Origin: Flavobacterium subsaxonicum WB 4.1-42 = DSM 21790
GTDB lineage: Bacteria; Bacteroidota; Bacteroidia; Flavobacteriales; Flavobacteriaceae
Assembly (NCBI RefSeq): GCF_000422725.1
Contig: NZ_AUGP01000018.1
Span: 302,193 to 366,192 of the forward strand
DNA length: 64,000 nt
Direction of reading: 5' to 3'
The notes beneath the pieces are model-generated. The model was not told the DNA's origin. It worked only from the letters and a program-made list of their open reading frames with translations, and did no database searches. How positions within the stretch are numbered: position 1 is the stretch's first letter; the number at the start of each line of letters is the position of its first letter. This document shows positions 1-7,984 of the stretch, piece by piece. The position numbers and the translations under genes were made by a program.

Positions 1-79
1 TGTTCTTTTTGAAAGGCATCGAATTTATCATTCATAATTGAGGGGTATAAGAGCACCAATGTACAAATTATCTTAAACA

Positions 80-107
80 AAAAAACCTGCAGCTTTCGCT
101 GCAGGTC
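80..107 (-). terminator. Intrinsic terminator of htpG
   Basis: An 8-bp perfect stem (86-93 with 98-105, loop TTTC) is followed on the minus strand by a T-rich run (the A-run at about 78-85 on the plus strand). It lies about 30 bases past the htpG stop. Confidence 0.8.
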
Positions 108-136
108 TATTATTTAACATCTATTATCCGGATGTC

Positions 137-2026
137 TTATTTTATAAGCTCAAAGCTACGCTTAACAAAAGCGGTAAGCTCTTCGCCTTTAAGCAGGTTC
201 TGGCTAAGTTTAGCAAGGTCTAAAGCCTGTTTAATTGCGGCTTCGCGCTGTGCATCATCAGTATTGGCAAGAATGGCACCGGCAAATTCGCTATTAGTGT
301 TAACCACAAGGTTATACATATCCGGGAAGTTGTTCATACCAAACATACCGCCACCACCGCTGGTCTGGCTCATTTCTTTCATACGGCGCATAAACTCCGG
401 CTGCGTAATCATAAACGGCGCACTGTTGCTGTCCATCGCCTCAAGCTGAACGGTATAACCTGTAGCAGGCACAACCGCCTCAATAGCTGTTTTAAGCTTG
501 TCTTTTTCTTCGTCAGACAGTTTAGAAATAGCTTCCTCATCTTTATTGATCAGCTTGTTTACGTTGTCTGAATCGACACGTACAAACGTAAGCTTATCAT
601 TATCGCTTTCCAGTTTCTGGATAAGGTGCGATACAATTGGCGAATCTAAAAGCACTACCTCGTAGCCTTTATCTTTAGCGGCAGAAATATAACCGTGCTG
701 TGCCTCTTTGTTAGATGCATAGAGCACAACTAACCTGCCATCTTTATCGGTCTGGTTAGGGGCAAGGGCTTCTTTAAGTTCTTCAAGGGTGTAGTACTTA
801 TCGTCTACCGTTGGGTATAGTACAAATGCACCTGCTTTTTCGTAGAATTTAGGTTCGCTAAGCATACCGTATTCTAACACGATTTTAATATCGTTCCATT
901 TTTGCTCAAAATCCTCACGGTTTTCGCTGAACAAAGATTTAAGTTTATCGGCTACCTTACGGGTAATGTAGTTGGATATTTTTTTAACGGCGCCATCGGC
1001 CTGTAGGTACGAACGCGACACGTTTAGCGGAATATCCGGACTGTCGATTACACCACGAAGCATGGTTAAAAATTCGGGTACAATTCCTTCTACATTGTCA
1101 GTTACATATACCTGGTTTTGATACAGTTGTATCTTGTCTTTCTGGATTTGAAGCTCAGACGACATTTTAGGGAAATATAAAATACCTGTTAAGTTAAAAG
1201 GATAGTCTACATTAAGGTGAATGTTAAACAATGGCTCGTCGTACTGCGTTGGGTACAGTTCATGGTAAAAATCGCTGTAATCAGCTTCAGTCAGGTCAGC
1301 CGGTTGCTTGGTCCATGCCGGGTTAGGGTTGTTGATAATGGTGTCAACTTCCACTTCTTCGGGCTGGTAGTCTGTTGGAGCATCCTCCGGAACAGGCAGG
1401 TTCTCAGTATGGGTACCAAATTTAATTGGCACCGGCATAAACTTGTTGTATTTTTTAAGCAGGTCCCTGATTTTACCTTCTTCTAAAAACTCTAAAGAAT
1501 CTTCGGCAATATGAAGGATAATCTCTGTACCGCGTGTAGTTTTATCGGCCGGCTCTAACGTAAACTCAGGGCTGCCATCGCAAACCCAGTGTACAGCAGG
1601 TTCGTCTTTGTATGATTTGGTTACAATCTCAACTTTTTCGGCCACCATAAAGGCAGAATAAAAACCAAGGCCAAAGTGGCCAATAATACCGCTGTCTTTA
1701 GCCGAGTCTTTGTATTTCTCTAAAAACTCTTCTGCACCACTAAAAGCTACCTGGTTAATGTATTTTTCTACCTCGTCGGCAGTCATACCAAGACCCTGGT
1801 CTGTAATGTAAATTTTCTTGTCGTCTTTATCTATCCTAACCTCAATTATGGGGTTGCCATACTCAACGGCAGTTTCGCCAATGTTGGTAAGGTGTTTTAG
1901 CTTTAGGGTAGCATCGGTAGCGTTACTTACCAGCTCGCGCAAAAAGATTTCGTGATCGCTGTATAAAAATTTCTTGATTAAGGGAAAGATGTTTTCTACC
2001 GAAACATTAATTTTTCCTGTTGTCAT
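137..2026 (-). CDS. htpG: Molecular chaperone HtpG (bacterial Hsp90)
   Basis: Cytosolic ATP-dependent homodimeric chaperone. The N-terminal GHKL ATPase domain is plain: RELVSNATDA at about residues 30-39 with the catalytic Glu and the Mg-binding Asn, the DQGLGM loop near 77, and GHFGLGFYSAF near 118. Middle and C-terminal dimerisation domains follow, giving 629 residues, normal for the family. The reading frame extends 25 codons further upstream, but the family begins at MTTGKINV, so the ATG at 2026 is preferred. It is a single transcription unit, divergent from the lipoprotein gene at 2371, with its own terminator at 80-107. Identification is very secure. Confidence 0.97.
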   Translation of the reverse strand: MTTGKINVSVENIFPLIKKFLYSDHEIFLRELVSNATDATLKLKHLTNIGETAVEYGNPIIEVRIDKDDKKIYITDQGLGMTADEVEKYINQVAFSGAEEFLEKYKDSAKDSGIIGHFGLGFYSAFMVAEKVEIVTKSYKDEPAVHWVCDGSPEFTLEPADKTTRGTEIILHIAEDSLEFLEEGKIRDLLKKYNKFMPVPIKFGTHTENLPVPEDAPTDYQPEEVEVDTIINNPNPAWTKQPADLTEADYSDFYHELYPTQYDEPLFNIHLNVDYPFNLTGILYFPKMSSELQIQKDKIQLYQNQVYVTDNVEGIVPEFLTMLRGVIDSPDIPLNVSRSYLQADGAVKKISNYITRKVADKLKSLFSENREDFEQKWNDIKIVLEYGMLSEPKFYEKAGAFVLYPTVDDKYYTLEELKEALAPNQTDKDGRLVVLYASNKEAQHGYISAAKDKGYEVVLLDSPIVSHLIQKLESDNDKLTFVRVDSDNVNKLINKDEEAISKLSDEEKDKLKTAIEAVVPATGYTVQLEAMDSNSAPFMITQPEFMRRMKEMSQTSGGGGMFGMNNFPDMYNLVVNTNSEFAGAILANTDDAQREAAIKQALDLAKLSQNLLKGEELTAFVKRSFELIK

Positions 2027-2370
2027 AGTGAATAGGTTTTTTGTTTGTACAACAGCACAGTCAAATAAGATACCAATTTTTGATTGGTGACAAATTGGCA
2101 TTTTTATAGGCCCTTTGGCTGTTTTGTTGCAACCGACTGTTAAAAAAAAAGATTTTAAGAAAAGATTAATACGCCAGTGTGCTGAAAACTAAAATGCAGC
2201 ATACTTCTTTAAAATCAATTAATTTGGAAGTATTTATGTTGTAAGAATTTATGTTTTATTAGAGTATTTCCTGTTAAAAAAACGGCACAGCTATTGTAAA
2301 GTAGCCTGTAATTGCTGTAACTTTATACTGTAAAACACATGCAATTAAAATGTAAACCTATTTAACTATT
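2027..2370. promoter_or_regulatory. Divergent intergenic region with short inverted repeat upstream of htpG
   Basis: This gene-free AT-rich stretch separates htpG (minus) from the lipoprotein gene (plus). The one structured element is an imperfectly placed operator-like inverted repeat, CCAATTT (2073-2079) and AAATTGG (2092-2098), about 50-70 bases upstream of the htpG start. It is not a CIRCE (HrcA) element. No ORF of note was seen. Confidence 0.3.
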
Positions 2371-2820
2371 ATGAAAAAATTATTGTCTTTATGCATGCTG
2401 GTGGCGTTGTTTGCTTCATGCGGGTCGTTGGACCAAAAATCTCAGGTGGGCCTTAAAGGTAACTGGACTATTAGCAGCGTTACATATCCGGGGTCTGAAT
2501 ACATTAAAGTAACCTCTTTTGATGTAGCCGACTCTAAATGTTTTGAAGGCAGCTCTTGGAACTTTATCTCTAATAATAATAAAGGTACCATGACACTTAC
2601 AAAAGCAGACTGCCCGGCTTTTACCAGCCCTATAGTTTGGACAATTACTAAAGAAGGCGCTTTTAACTTTAAAATTACCGAAGGCGAAAAAGCCAAAAGG
2701 GTAACACAGGGCTACACACTACAGATAAGGAATCAGACTGAGAGTTCTTTCCAATTGGTAGATAATGTAACCGTAGGTGGTAAAACGGTAGAGGTAACGT
2801 ACCAGTTTAGCAAAATTTAA
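2371..2820 (+). CDS. Lipocalin-like lipoprotein
   Basis: A 149-residue predicted lipoprotein. The signal peptide ends at the lipobox FASC (Cys17). The body starts with a GNWTISSV strand, common at the beginning of Bacteroidota lipocalin-like/META-like small lipoproteins, and carries two further cysteines (SKCFEG and KADCPAF) that could form a disulfide. It is 28 bases upstream of the OmpA-family gene on the same strand with no terminator between, so the two are probably cotranscribed and act together at the outer membrane. The lipocalin assignment is by overall pattern; the ligand is unknown. Confidence 0.8.
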   Translation: MKKLLSLCMLVALFASCGSLDQKSQVGLKGNWTISSVTYPGSEYIKVTSFDVADSKCFEGSSWNFISNNNKGTMTLTKADCPAFTSPIVWTITKEGAFNFKITEGEKAKRVTQGYTLQIRNQTESSFQLVDNVTVGGKTVEVTYQFSKI

Positions 2821-2848
2821 TCAATAAACACACAATAAATACAACAAC

Positions 2849-3544
2849 ATGAAAACAACAAAAATCTATTTACTGGCCCTTGCTTTTGTAGCCTCTGTGG
2901 GCTTTACATCGTGCGAGGCAGTTAAAAATACAAACAATACCCAAAGAGGTGTTGGTATAGGTGCTGCATCCGGTGCTGTAATTGGCGGTGTGTTAGGTAA
3001 CAACATTGGTAAAGGTGGTAACACTGCTCTTGGCGCTATTATTGGCGGTGTAGTTGGTGGTACCGTTGGTGGTGTTATTGGTAACAGGATGGATAAACAA
3101 GCCCAGAAAATTGATGAGGCACTACCGGGTGCTGAAGTAGAAAGGGTAGGAGAAGGTATTAAAATTACCCTTGGCGAAAACTCTGTAAACTTCGACCTTA
3201 ATAAAGCTACACTAACATCTACAGCTAAGGCAAACCTTGATAAGCTTGTGCCGGTATTTAATGAGTACCCGGATACTAACATCCAGATATTTGGTTACAC
3301 AGATAGCAGCGGTAGCGATGAGTACAACCTTAACCTTTCTGAACAAAGGGCAGCATCTGTAAGGAGTTACTTAGGTGGTAAAGGTATTAGCACATCTCGT
3401 ATTGTAGCTAAAGGTATGGGCGAAGTAGACCCGATTGCCGACAATACTACTAAAGAAGGTATGGCTAAAAACAGGCGTGTAGAGTTTGCTATTACTGCAA
3501 ACGAGAAAATGGTACAGGATGCCCAAAAAGAAGTTAAACAATAG
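2849..3544 (+). CDS. OmpA-family lipoprotein with glycine-zipper segment
   Basis: A 231-residue envelope protein. A lipoprotein signal (TSCEA; Cys22) is followed by a Gly-rich glycine-zipper segment at about residues 35-80 (repeats of GGVxG and GNxxG spacing), then a C-terminal OmpA/MotB domain (about 110-225) with the peptidoglycan-binding signature NFDLNKATLT ... GYTDSSGSDEYNLNLSEQRAASVRSYL (split here; it spans about 114-175) and NRRVEF near the end. It likely tethers the outer membrane to murein. Likely an operon with the upstream lipoprotein; a strong terminator follows at 3574. Confidence 0.93.
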   Translation: MKTTKIYLLALAFVASVGFTSCEAVKNTNNTQRGVGIGAASGAVIGGVLGNNIGKGGNTALGAIIGGVVGGTVGGVIGNRMDKQAQKIDEALPGAEVERVGEGIKITLGENSVNFDLNKATLTSTAKANLDKLVPVFNEYPDTNIQIFGYTDSSGSDEYNLNLSEQRAASVRSYLGGKGISTSRIVAKGMGEVDPIADNTTKEGMAKNRRVEFAITANEKMVQDAQKEVKQ

Positions 3545-3573
3545 TAAGACAGCTTATTATTGCCATAATAGAA

Positions 3574-3605
3574 ACGCCCCATGCAGTTAGCATGGGGCGT
3601 TTTAT
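3574..3605 (+). terminator. Intrinsic terminator after the OmpA-family gene
   Basis: An 11-bp perfect stem (3574-3584 with 3590-3600), loop AGTTA, then TTTT. Confidence 0.88.
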
Positions 3606-3664
3606 GTAGTAGGTGTGTTTAGTAATTTAAATAGAAGGCGTATTCCTTAAATTCCCGTGGGGAA

Positions 3665-4297
3665 TTACCTCCAGTCGTTATCAGACCTGTTACGGCCAAG
3701 ATAAAGTGTTAAGCCAATAGATGCGTTAAACTGTCCGCCAACAAATGCTTTAGGGCCGTATGGCGTACGAAATTCTCCGCTGTAGTTAAAGTGCTGGCTA
3801 AAGTGCACTGTGTAAGCCGCATCTACATGCAGGGCTAAATTTTCAGCAAGCCAAAATTGTGGTGTTAAACCTAAAATAAGGTCTCCCATAGCATCAGTGT
3901 CTCTCTGACTTGGGCGAATGGTTGGGCTGTTAGATTTAAACATACCAACTCCTAAACCACCATGGGCTAATACGTTAAAATAACCATTGGTAGCATCGGG
4001 TAAAGAAATGTAACGGCCTAAGTTGTATATTGCATGCGCAGTAAGGCGGTTGTACTTTACGCCTTCGTCGGCATCATTATAAAACTCATCGTGTCCAAAG
4101 TCGCCTTTTACACCCCAGTATTCGTTAAACATATACCTTCCGCCAATGTTAAAATGGGCGTTATCCGTCAATCCGGGCTTGCCGGAGATACCAATTCCAT
4201 ACCCTGCCTCGACAGAATATTGTCCAAAACTTCGTTGAGAATACATTGATACTGAGCACAGTAGAGCAACGATTAGTAAAGTAAAACTTGTTTTCAT
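3665..4297 (-). CDS. Outer-membrane beta-barrel protein
   Basis: A 210-residue protein with a cleavable signal peptide (about residues 1-20, ending SMYSQ) followed by alternating amphipathic strands rich in Gly and aromatics. The pattern GYGIGISGK..., WGVKGDFGHD and a C-terminal IGLTLYLG strand suggests an 8-stranded OmpA/OmpX-like porin-family barrel. It converges with the OmpA-family gene and is divergent from the ORF at 4595. No catalytic motif is visible; the function may be structural or adhesive. The barrel call is solid, the subfamily is not. Confidence 0.8.
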   Translation of the reverse strand: MKTSFTLLIVALLCSVSMYSQRSFGQYSVEAGYGIGISGKPGLTDNAHFNIGGRYMFNEYWGVKGDFGHDEFYNDADEGVKYNRLTAHAIYNLGRYISLPDATNGYFNVLAHGGLGVGMFKSNSPTIRPSQRDTDAMGDLILGLTPQFWLAENLALHVDAAYTVHFSQHFNYSGEFRTPYGPKAFVGGQFNASIGLTLYLGRNRSDNDWR

Positions 4298-4494
4298 AGG
4301 AGATTTTTAAGGAATTGTAAAAATATTAATATTTCTTTAACATATTACAAAAATTATAACAATATGTAATATATTTGTAATACTCTCATATTCAGTGTTT
4401 TATGTGTAAAATTGGCGAGTAATTTCCTGCATATTTTACGTAAGTAGAAAAAATTCTGTTAAAATGTTAATGTTAAATATGTCAGATAAAGTAA

Positions 4495-4519
4495 AAATTA
4501 TCTATTTCGTAGATAATTT
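4495..4519. promoter_or_regulatory. Perfect 10-bp inverted repeat in the 4298-4594 intergenic region
   Basis: AAATTATCTA (4495-4504) and its exact reverse complement (4510-4519) are separated by TTTCG. It is too AT-rich to be a good terminator and is not followed by a T-run, so a protein-binding operator is more likely. The rest of 4298-4594 is AT-rich and holds a weaker inverted repeat near 4341-4371, but no gene. Confidence 0.45.
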
Positions 4520-4594
4520 AATACTATTGGCTTGTTTCTCATAATGTTAAAATTTTAAAATTTAAAACCATGCCGTGTTTTTAAACGTAAATAG

Positions 4595-4675
4595 ATGAGA
4601 GGATTAGTTGCTATGAGAATGATTAATTCTTCGTGGAATGTGTTTTTATTGGTTAGGTTTTATAAGGGTGCTTAA
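4595..4675 (+). CDS. Possible 26-residue small ORF overlapping a terminator
   Basis: ATG at 4595 opens 26 codons (MRGLVAMRMINSSW..., ending FYKGA) with TAA at 4673-4675. The peptide is basic with a short hydrophobic centre. The 3' end of the ORF runs into the ascending arm of the terminator at 4664-4694, an arrangement seen in leader peptides and in short independent transcripts. I do not recognise the family. No ribosome-binding site is evident, which is normal for the phylum. Coding status is uncertain. Confidence 0.35.
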   Translation: MRGLVAMRMINSSWNVFLLVRFYKGA

Positions 4676-4697
4676 ATTTTATTTGGGCACCCTTATT
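4664..4697 (+). terminator. Intrinsic terminator upstream of the ABC ATPase gene
   Basis: An 8-bp stem, AAGGGTGC (4664-4671) with GCACCCTT (4687-4694), and a 15-base AT-rich loop. The T-run is weak (TTATTATATT). It ends whatever is transcribed from 4595 before the ABC gene. Confidence 0.55.
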
Positions 4698-4726
4698 ATA
4701 TTAACAAACAATTGGTCTTAAATCGA

Positions 4727-4734
4727 TATTTTTG
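4727..4734 (+). promoter_or_regulatory. Bacteroidota -7 box for the ABC ATPase gene
   Basis: TATTTTTG fits TAnnTTTG. It lies 26 bases before the ATG at 4760 and inside the longer version of the ORF that would start at 4712, so it decides for the 4760 start. No clear -33 TTTG at the usual spacing. Confidence 0.6.
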
Positions 4735-4759
4735 CAGTGCAATACAACCCATTAAGATA

Positions 4760-5719
4760 ATGCTGGCAATAAAAAACATTTCATTCGGCTATACCGATAC
4801 TACTATACTCCATCAAATAAGCTTTACCGTAAAGACCGGACAAAATATTGCCGTTATTGGCGAGAGCGGCTGCGGCAAGAGTACCCTGCTTAAAGTTATT
4901 TACGGGCTGTACGACCTTAACGAAGGCGAGATAAGCTATAAGGGCGAGGTAGTTACCGGCCCCAAGCACAACCTTATACCGGGTATGCCGTACATGAAAT
5001 ACCTTGCGCAGGATTTCGATTTGATGCCCTATACTACTGTGGCCGAAAACGTTGGCAGTTTCCTGTCTAACATTTACCCTGAAGAAAAACAGCGCCGTAT
5101 TATGGAACTGCTGGAAGTGGTTGAAATGCAGGCTTTTGCCGATATCAAAACCAAATTTTTAAGTGGCGGGCAGCAGCAACGTGTGGCCCTGGCAAAGGTA
5201 TTGGCCTTAGAACCAGAGGTTTTACTACTGGACGAACCTTTTAGCCACATCGATAACTTTAGAAAAAACGCTCTTAGGCGTAACCTGTTTGCCTACCTTA
5301 AGCAGCAAAAGGTTACTGTTATTGTGGCCACGCATGATAGTACCGATGCCTTATCCTTTGCAGATGAGACCATTGTGGTTAAAGCCGGACGCATGGTTGA
5401 TAAGGCGCCATCTAAAGAAATTTACTATAACCCTAAAGATAAATACACGGCATCGTTGTTTGGCGAGGTTAACGAGATAAAACTGGAGCTGCTTACCCTT
5501 ACCCAAAAGCCTGATGAGACGGTACTTATCTATCCGCACCAACTAAAGGTTGCCGAAGGCGGCCCGCTACGTGTTGTGGTTAAGCAGTGCTACTTTAAAG
5601 GCAGCAGGTACCTGGTCAAATCGGCGCTAAATAAGCAGGTGGTGTTTTTTGAGCACTATAAAGAGCTGTTACCCAACCAGGAAGTTACCCTTGCGGTAGA
5701 TCGCAATGCGTTTGGGTAA
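4760..5719 (+). CDS. ABC transporter ATP-binding protein
   Basis: A 319-residue ATPase. Walker A GESGCGKST at residues 34-42, Q-loop in the region YLAQDFDLMPYTTVAENV, signature LSGGQQQR at about 134-141, Walker B LLLDEP with Asp158, and the H-loop in VATHDSTDA. After residue about 230 there is an extra C-terminal region of ~90 residues, as in spermidine/putrescine- and molybdate-type importers (TOBE-like). No permease gene is adjacent, so the substrate cannot be inferred; it is an orphan subunit in this window. The start is chosen by the -7 box at 4727 and by family alignment. Confidence 0.9.
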   Translation: MLAIKNISFGYTDTTILHQISFTVKTGQNIAVIGESGCGKSTLLKVIYGLYDLNEGEISYKGEVVTGPKHNLIPGMPYMKYLAQDFDLMPYTTVAENVGSFLSNIYPEEKQRRIMELLEVVEMQAFADIKTKFLSGGQQQRVALAKVLALEPEVLLLDEPFSHIDNFRKNALRRNLFAYLKQQKVTVIVATHDSTDALSFADETIVVKAGRMVDKAPSKEIYYNPKDKYTASLFGEVNEIKLELLTLTQKPDETVLIYPHQLKVAEGGPLRVVVKQCYFKGSRYLVKSALNKQVVFFEHYKELLPNQEVTLAVDRNAFG

Positions 5720-5858
5720 TCCTCAAAATAATCCCAATTTAAAATTTGGTACAATTTTGGCTGTAATTCTATCAAAATTTAAAAATAGATAATCTTTAAC
5801 GTATTTATTTTAAGGATTGTGTATTTTTACAATGTGTTTCTACTAAAACAATCAATTT

Positions 5859-6872
5859 ATGTACAATTCAAAAATATCAGGCCTGGGATATTATGTTCCT
5901 GAAAACGTGGTTACTAACGACGACCTGTCTAAAATAATGGAAACCAACGACGAGTGGATCCAGGAGCGTACCGGTATTAAAGAGCGCAGGCATGTTATTA
6001 AGGGCGATGGCGATACCACCACCACTATGGGGGTTAAGGCCGCCCAAGTAGCCATAGAGCGCGCCGGCATTGATAAGGATGATATAGACTTTATAGTGTT
6101 TGCTACCCTTAGCCCTGATTATTACTTTCCGGGGCCGGGCGTTTTAGTGCAGCGCGACCTTGGTTTAACGCGTACCATTGGTGCGTTAGATGTTAGAAAT
6201 CAGTGTTCTGGCTTTATATATGCGCTCTCTGTGGCCGACCAGTTTATTAAGACAGGTATGTACAAAAACATCCTGATTATAGGGTCTGAGCTACACAGCA
6301 CAGGCCTGGACATGACCACCCGTGGCCGTGGCGTATCGGTAATTTTTGGCGATGGCGCCGGTGCTGCCGTGCTAACCCGCGAGGAAGATAACACCAAGGG
6401 CATACTCTCTACCCACCTGCACAGCGAAGGTCAACATGCTGAAGAACTGAGTCTTATAGCGCCGGGCATGGGCAAGCGTTGGGTAACTGATATTATTGCC
6501 GATGCCGACCCGAACGATGAGAGCTACTACCCATACATGAATGGCCAGTTTGTATTCAAGAATGCGGTGGTACGTTTTAGCGAGGTTATTATGGAAGGCC
6601 TTGCTAAGAACAACCTGCAAGTGTCTGATATCGATATGCTTATACCGCACCAGGCTAATTTAAGGATCTCGCAGTTTATTCAGCAGAAGTTTAAACTGAC
6701 TGACGATCAGGTGTATAACAATATTATGAAGTATGGCAACACTACGGCGGCTTCTATACCAATTGCGTTGACCGAGGCGTGGGAGCAGGGCAAGATTAAA
6801 ACAGGTGATACTGTGGTACTTGCAGCGTTTGGCAGCGGCTTTACCTGGGGTAGCGCTATTATTAAATGGTAG
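5859..6872 (+). CDS. 3-oxoacyl-ACP synthase III family protein (FabH-type)
   Basis: A 337-residue thiolase-fold condensing enzyme. The Cys-His-Asn triad is intact: Cys116 (NQCSGF), His264 (PHQANLRI) and Asn294 (YGNTTAAS). FabH enzymes condense acetyl- or branched acyl-CoA with malonyl-ACP to start fatty-acid synthesis. It is about 20 residues longer than E. coli FabH, with the extra length around residues 205-225 (TDIIADADPNDESYYPYM). Typical flavobacterial genomes also hold a shorter FabH next to fabF/plsX-type genes, so this stand-alone copy may be a paralogue for branched-chain or specialised acyl starter units. Followed by a terminator at 6938. Confidence 0.9.
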   Translation: MYNSKISGLGYYVPENVVTNDDLSKIMETNDEWIQERTGIKERRHVIKGDGDTTTTMGVKAAQVAIERAGIDKDDIDFIVFATLSPDYYFPGPGVLVQRDLGLTRTIGALDVRNQCSGFIYALSVADQFIKTGMYKNILIIGSELHSTGLDMTTRGRGVSVIFGDGAGAAVLTREEDNTKGILSTHLHSEGQHAEELSLIAPGMGKRWVTDIIADADPNDESYYPYMNGQFVFKNAVVRFSEVIMEGLAKNNLQVSDIDMLIPHQANLRISQFIQQKFKLTDDQVYNNIMKYGNTTAASIPIALTEAWEQGKIKTGDTVVLAAFGSGFTWGSAIIKW

Positions 6873-6937
6873 ATTCTTCAGGTTTCGAGTTTAAAGTTTA
6901 GGGTTCAGGGTTTTTACCCAGCCGTAAAAATATAGGG

Positions 6938-6967
6938 TCCCTCGCAGTTATGCGGGGGATTTTTTTT
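6938..6967 (+). terminator. Intrinsic terminator after the FabH-type gene
   Basis: A 9-bp GC-rich stem with one G-T pair (6938-6946 with 6951-6959), loop GTTA, then eight T residues. Confidence 0.88.
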
Positions 6968-7005
6968 GGCACATTCAAAGCCTATTTCGCAATCCTAAAA
7001 AACGT

Positions 7006-7300
7006 AATTTTAACATTGATATTTCACTTTTGGACTTCGAGATTGGGAAAGAATTTCAGATTTTAGAATTGAGATTTCAGATTCAAAAATGGCGACCTGA
7101 AATTTAAATTTTAACATTGATATTTCACTTTTGGACTTCGAGATTGAGGAACGGATCTCAGATTTCAGAATTGAGATTTCAGATTCAAAAAATTACGACC
7201 TGAAATTGAGATTTTAGAATTCAGATCGGGGCCTGAAAATCGGAATTCGGATTTTAGTTAAAAAATCAGATTTTAGAATTGAAACCTGAAATTTAACCTG
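7006..7300. repeat. Tandem ~101-bp AT-rich repeat
   Basis: Two near-identical units start at 7006 and 7107 (each beginning AATTTTAACATTGATATTTC), followed by a degenerate third block built from the same phrases (CAGATTTTAGAATT, GACCTGAAATT). This fills the gap between the FabH gene and the L,D-transpeptidase. Such phrases built from AGATTTnAGAATT and CTGAAA are non-coding. Confidence 0.8.
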
Positions 7301-7310
7301 CTATTTTTTG

Positions 7311-7368
7311 CCTTGTAGTACTGAAGCAATCCTTGCAGTACTGCGCCTGTAAATGTTTTGTAATTTTG
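7311..7368 (+). promoter_or_regulatory. Promoter and 20-bp-spaced direct-repeat operator of the L,D-transpeptidase gene
   Basis: A -7 box TAATTTTG (7361-7368) with a -33 TTG (7333-7335) forms a phylum-type promoter. Two direct repeats CCTTG(T/C)AGTACTG at 7311-7323 and 7331-7343 are exactly 20 bases apart, and the second covers the -33 element. This is the layout expected for a regulator that binds one face of the helix. Confidence 0.55.
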
Positions 7369-7408
7369 TACCGTTATAATTGCTCCATCTTTTTAAGGTT
7401 TGCTATTA

Positions 7409-7927
7409 ATGAAAAAACGTATGCTCTGGATACTGCTCCTTTTACCGGCTGCCCTTGCGGCTTATTATTTTTATCCGTCTGCACCCTTACCACAGGGGAG
7501 CGTGGTAGACAGGCTCGTGGTGCAAAAATCGAAACGTAAAATGGAAGCCTACGCCAACGGCCGGCTTTTAAAAACCTACACCATAGCCCTGGGCAAAAAT
7601 CCCGAAGGGCACAAACAATTTGAGGGCGACAACCGTACGCCCGAAGGTAGCTATACCATTAACGCCCGTAACCCAAACAGCGGCTACCATAAAAATCTTG
7701 GCGTATCCTACCCCAACGAGTCCGACCTTGCCCATGCCCAAAAGCTCGGCAGGCCTGCGGGTGGCGAAATCAAAATTCACGGCCTGCGAAATGGCAGTGC
7801 GGGTTACATTAACAAATTCCACCATTTTAAAGACTGGACCGCCGGTTGCATTGCCGTTACCAACCAGGAAATCGACGAGCTTTATGTTGCGGTTAAATTG
7901 GATGCGATTATAGAGATTCTGCCATAA
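7409..7927 (+). CDS. L,D-transpeptidase family protein (YkuD domain)
   Basis: A 172-residue periplasmic enzyme with one N-terminal hydrophobic anchor (about residues 3-22). The YkuD fold carries His124 (KIHGLRNG) and catalytic Cys147 in DWTAGCIAVTN, the family's HX(14-17)[ST]HGC region with TAGC in place of SHGC. L,D-transpeptidases make 3-3 peptidoglycan cross-links or attach proteins to murein; many small Bacteroidota members are of unknown substrate. The ATG at 7409 is preferred over an in-frame TTG at 7400. Expressed from the promoter at 7333-7368. Confidence 0.88.
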   Translation: MKKRMLWILLLLPAALAAYYFYPSAPLPQGSVVDRLVVQKSKRKMEAYANGRLLKTYTIALGKNPEGHKQFEGDNRTPEGSYTINARNPNSGYHKNLGVSYPNESDLAHAQKLGRPAGGEIKIHGLRNGSAGYINKFHHFKDWTAGCIAVTNQEIDELYVAVKLDAIIEILP

Positions 7928-7984
7928 AATGTTTTTTATATCATATAATTTTGTAATATTATTGAATAATTAACATTATTTGGT

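Noticed and set aside
132..449. 105-codon ORF opposite htpG
   Set aside because: Antisense shadow of htpG.
2073..2098. CIRCE heat-shock operator upstream of htpG
   Set aside because: The inverted repeat CCAATTT/AAATTGG does not match the CIRCE consensus and has a 12-base spacer.
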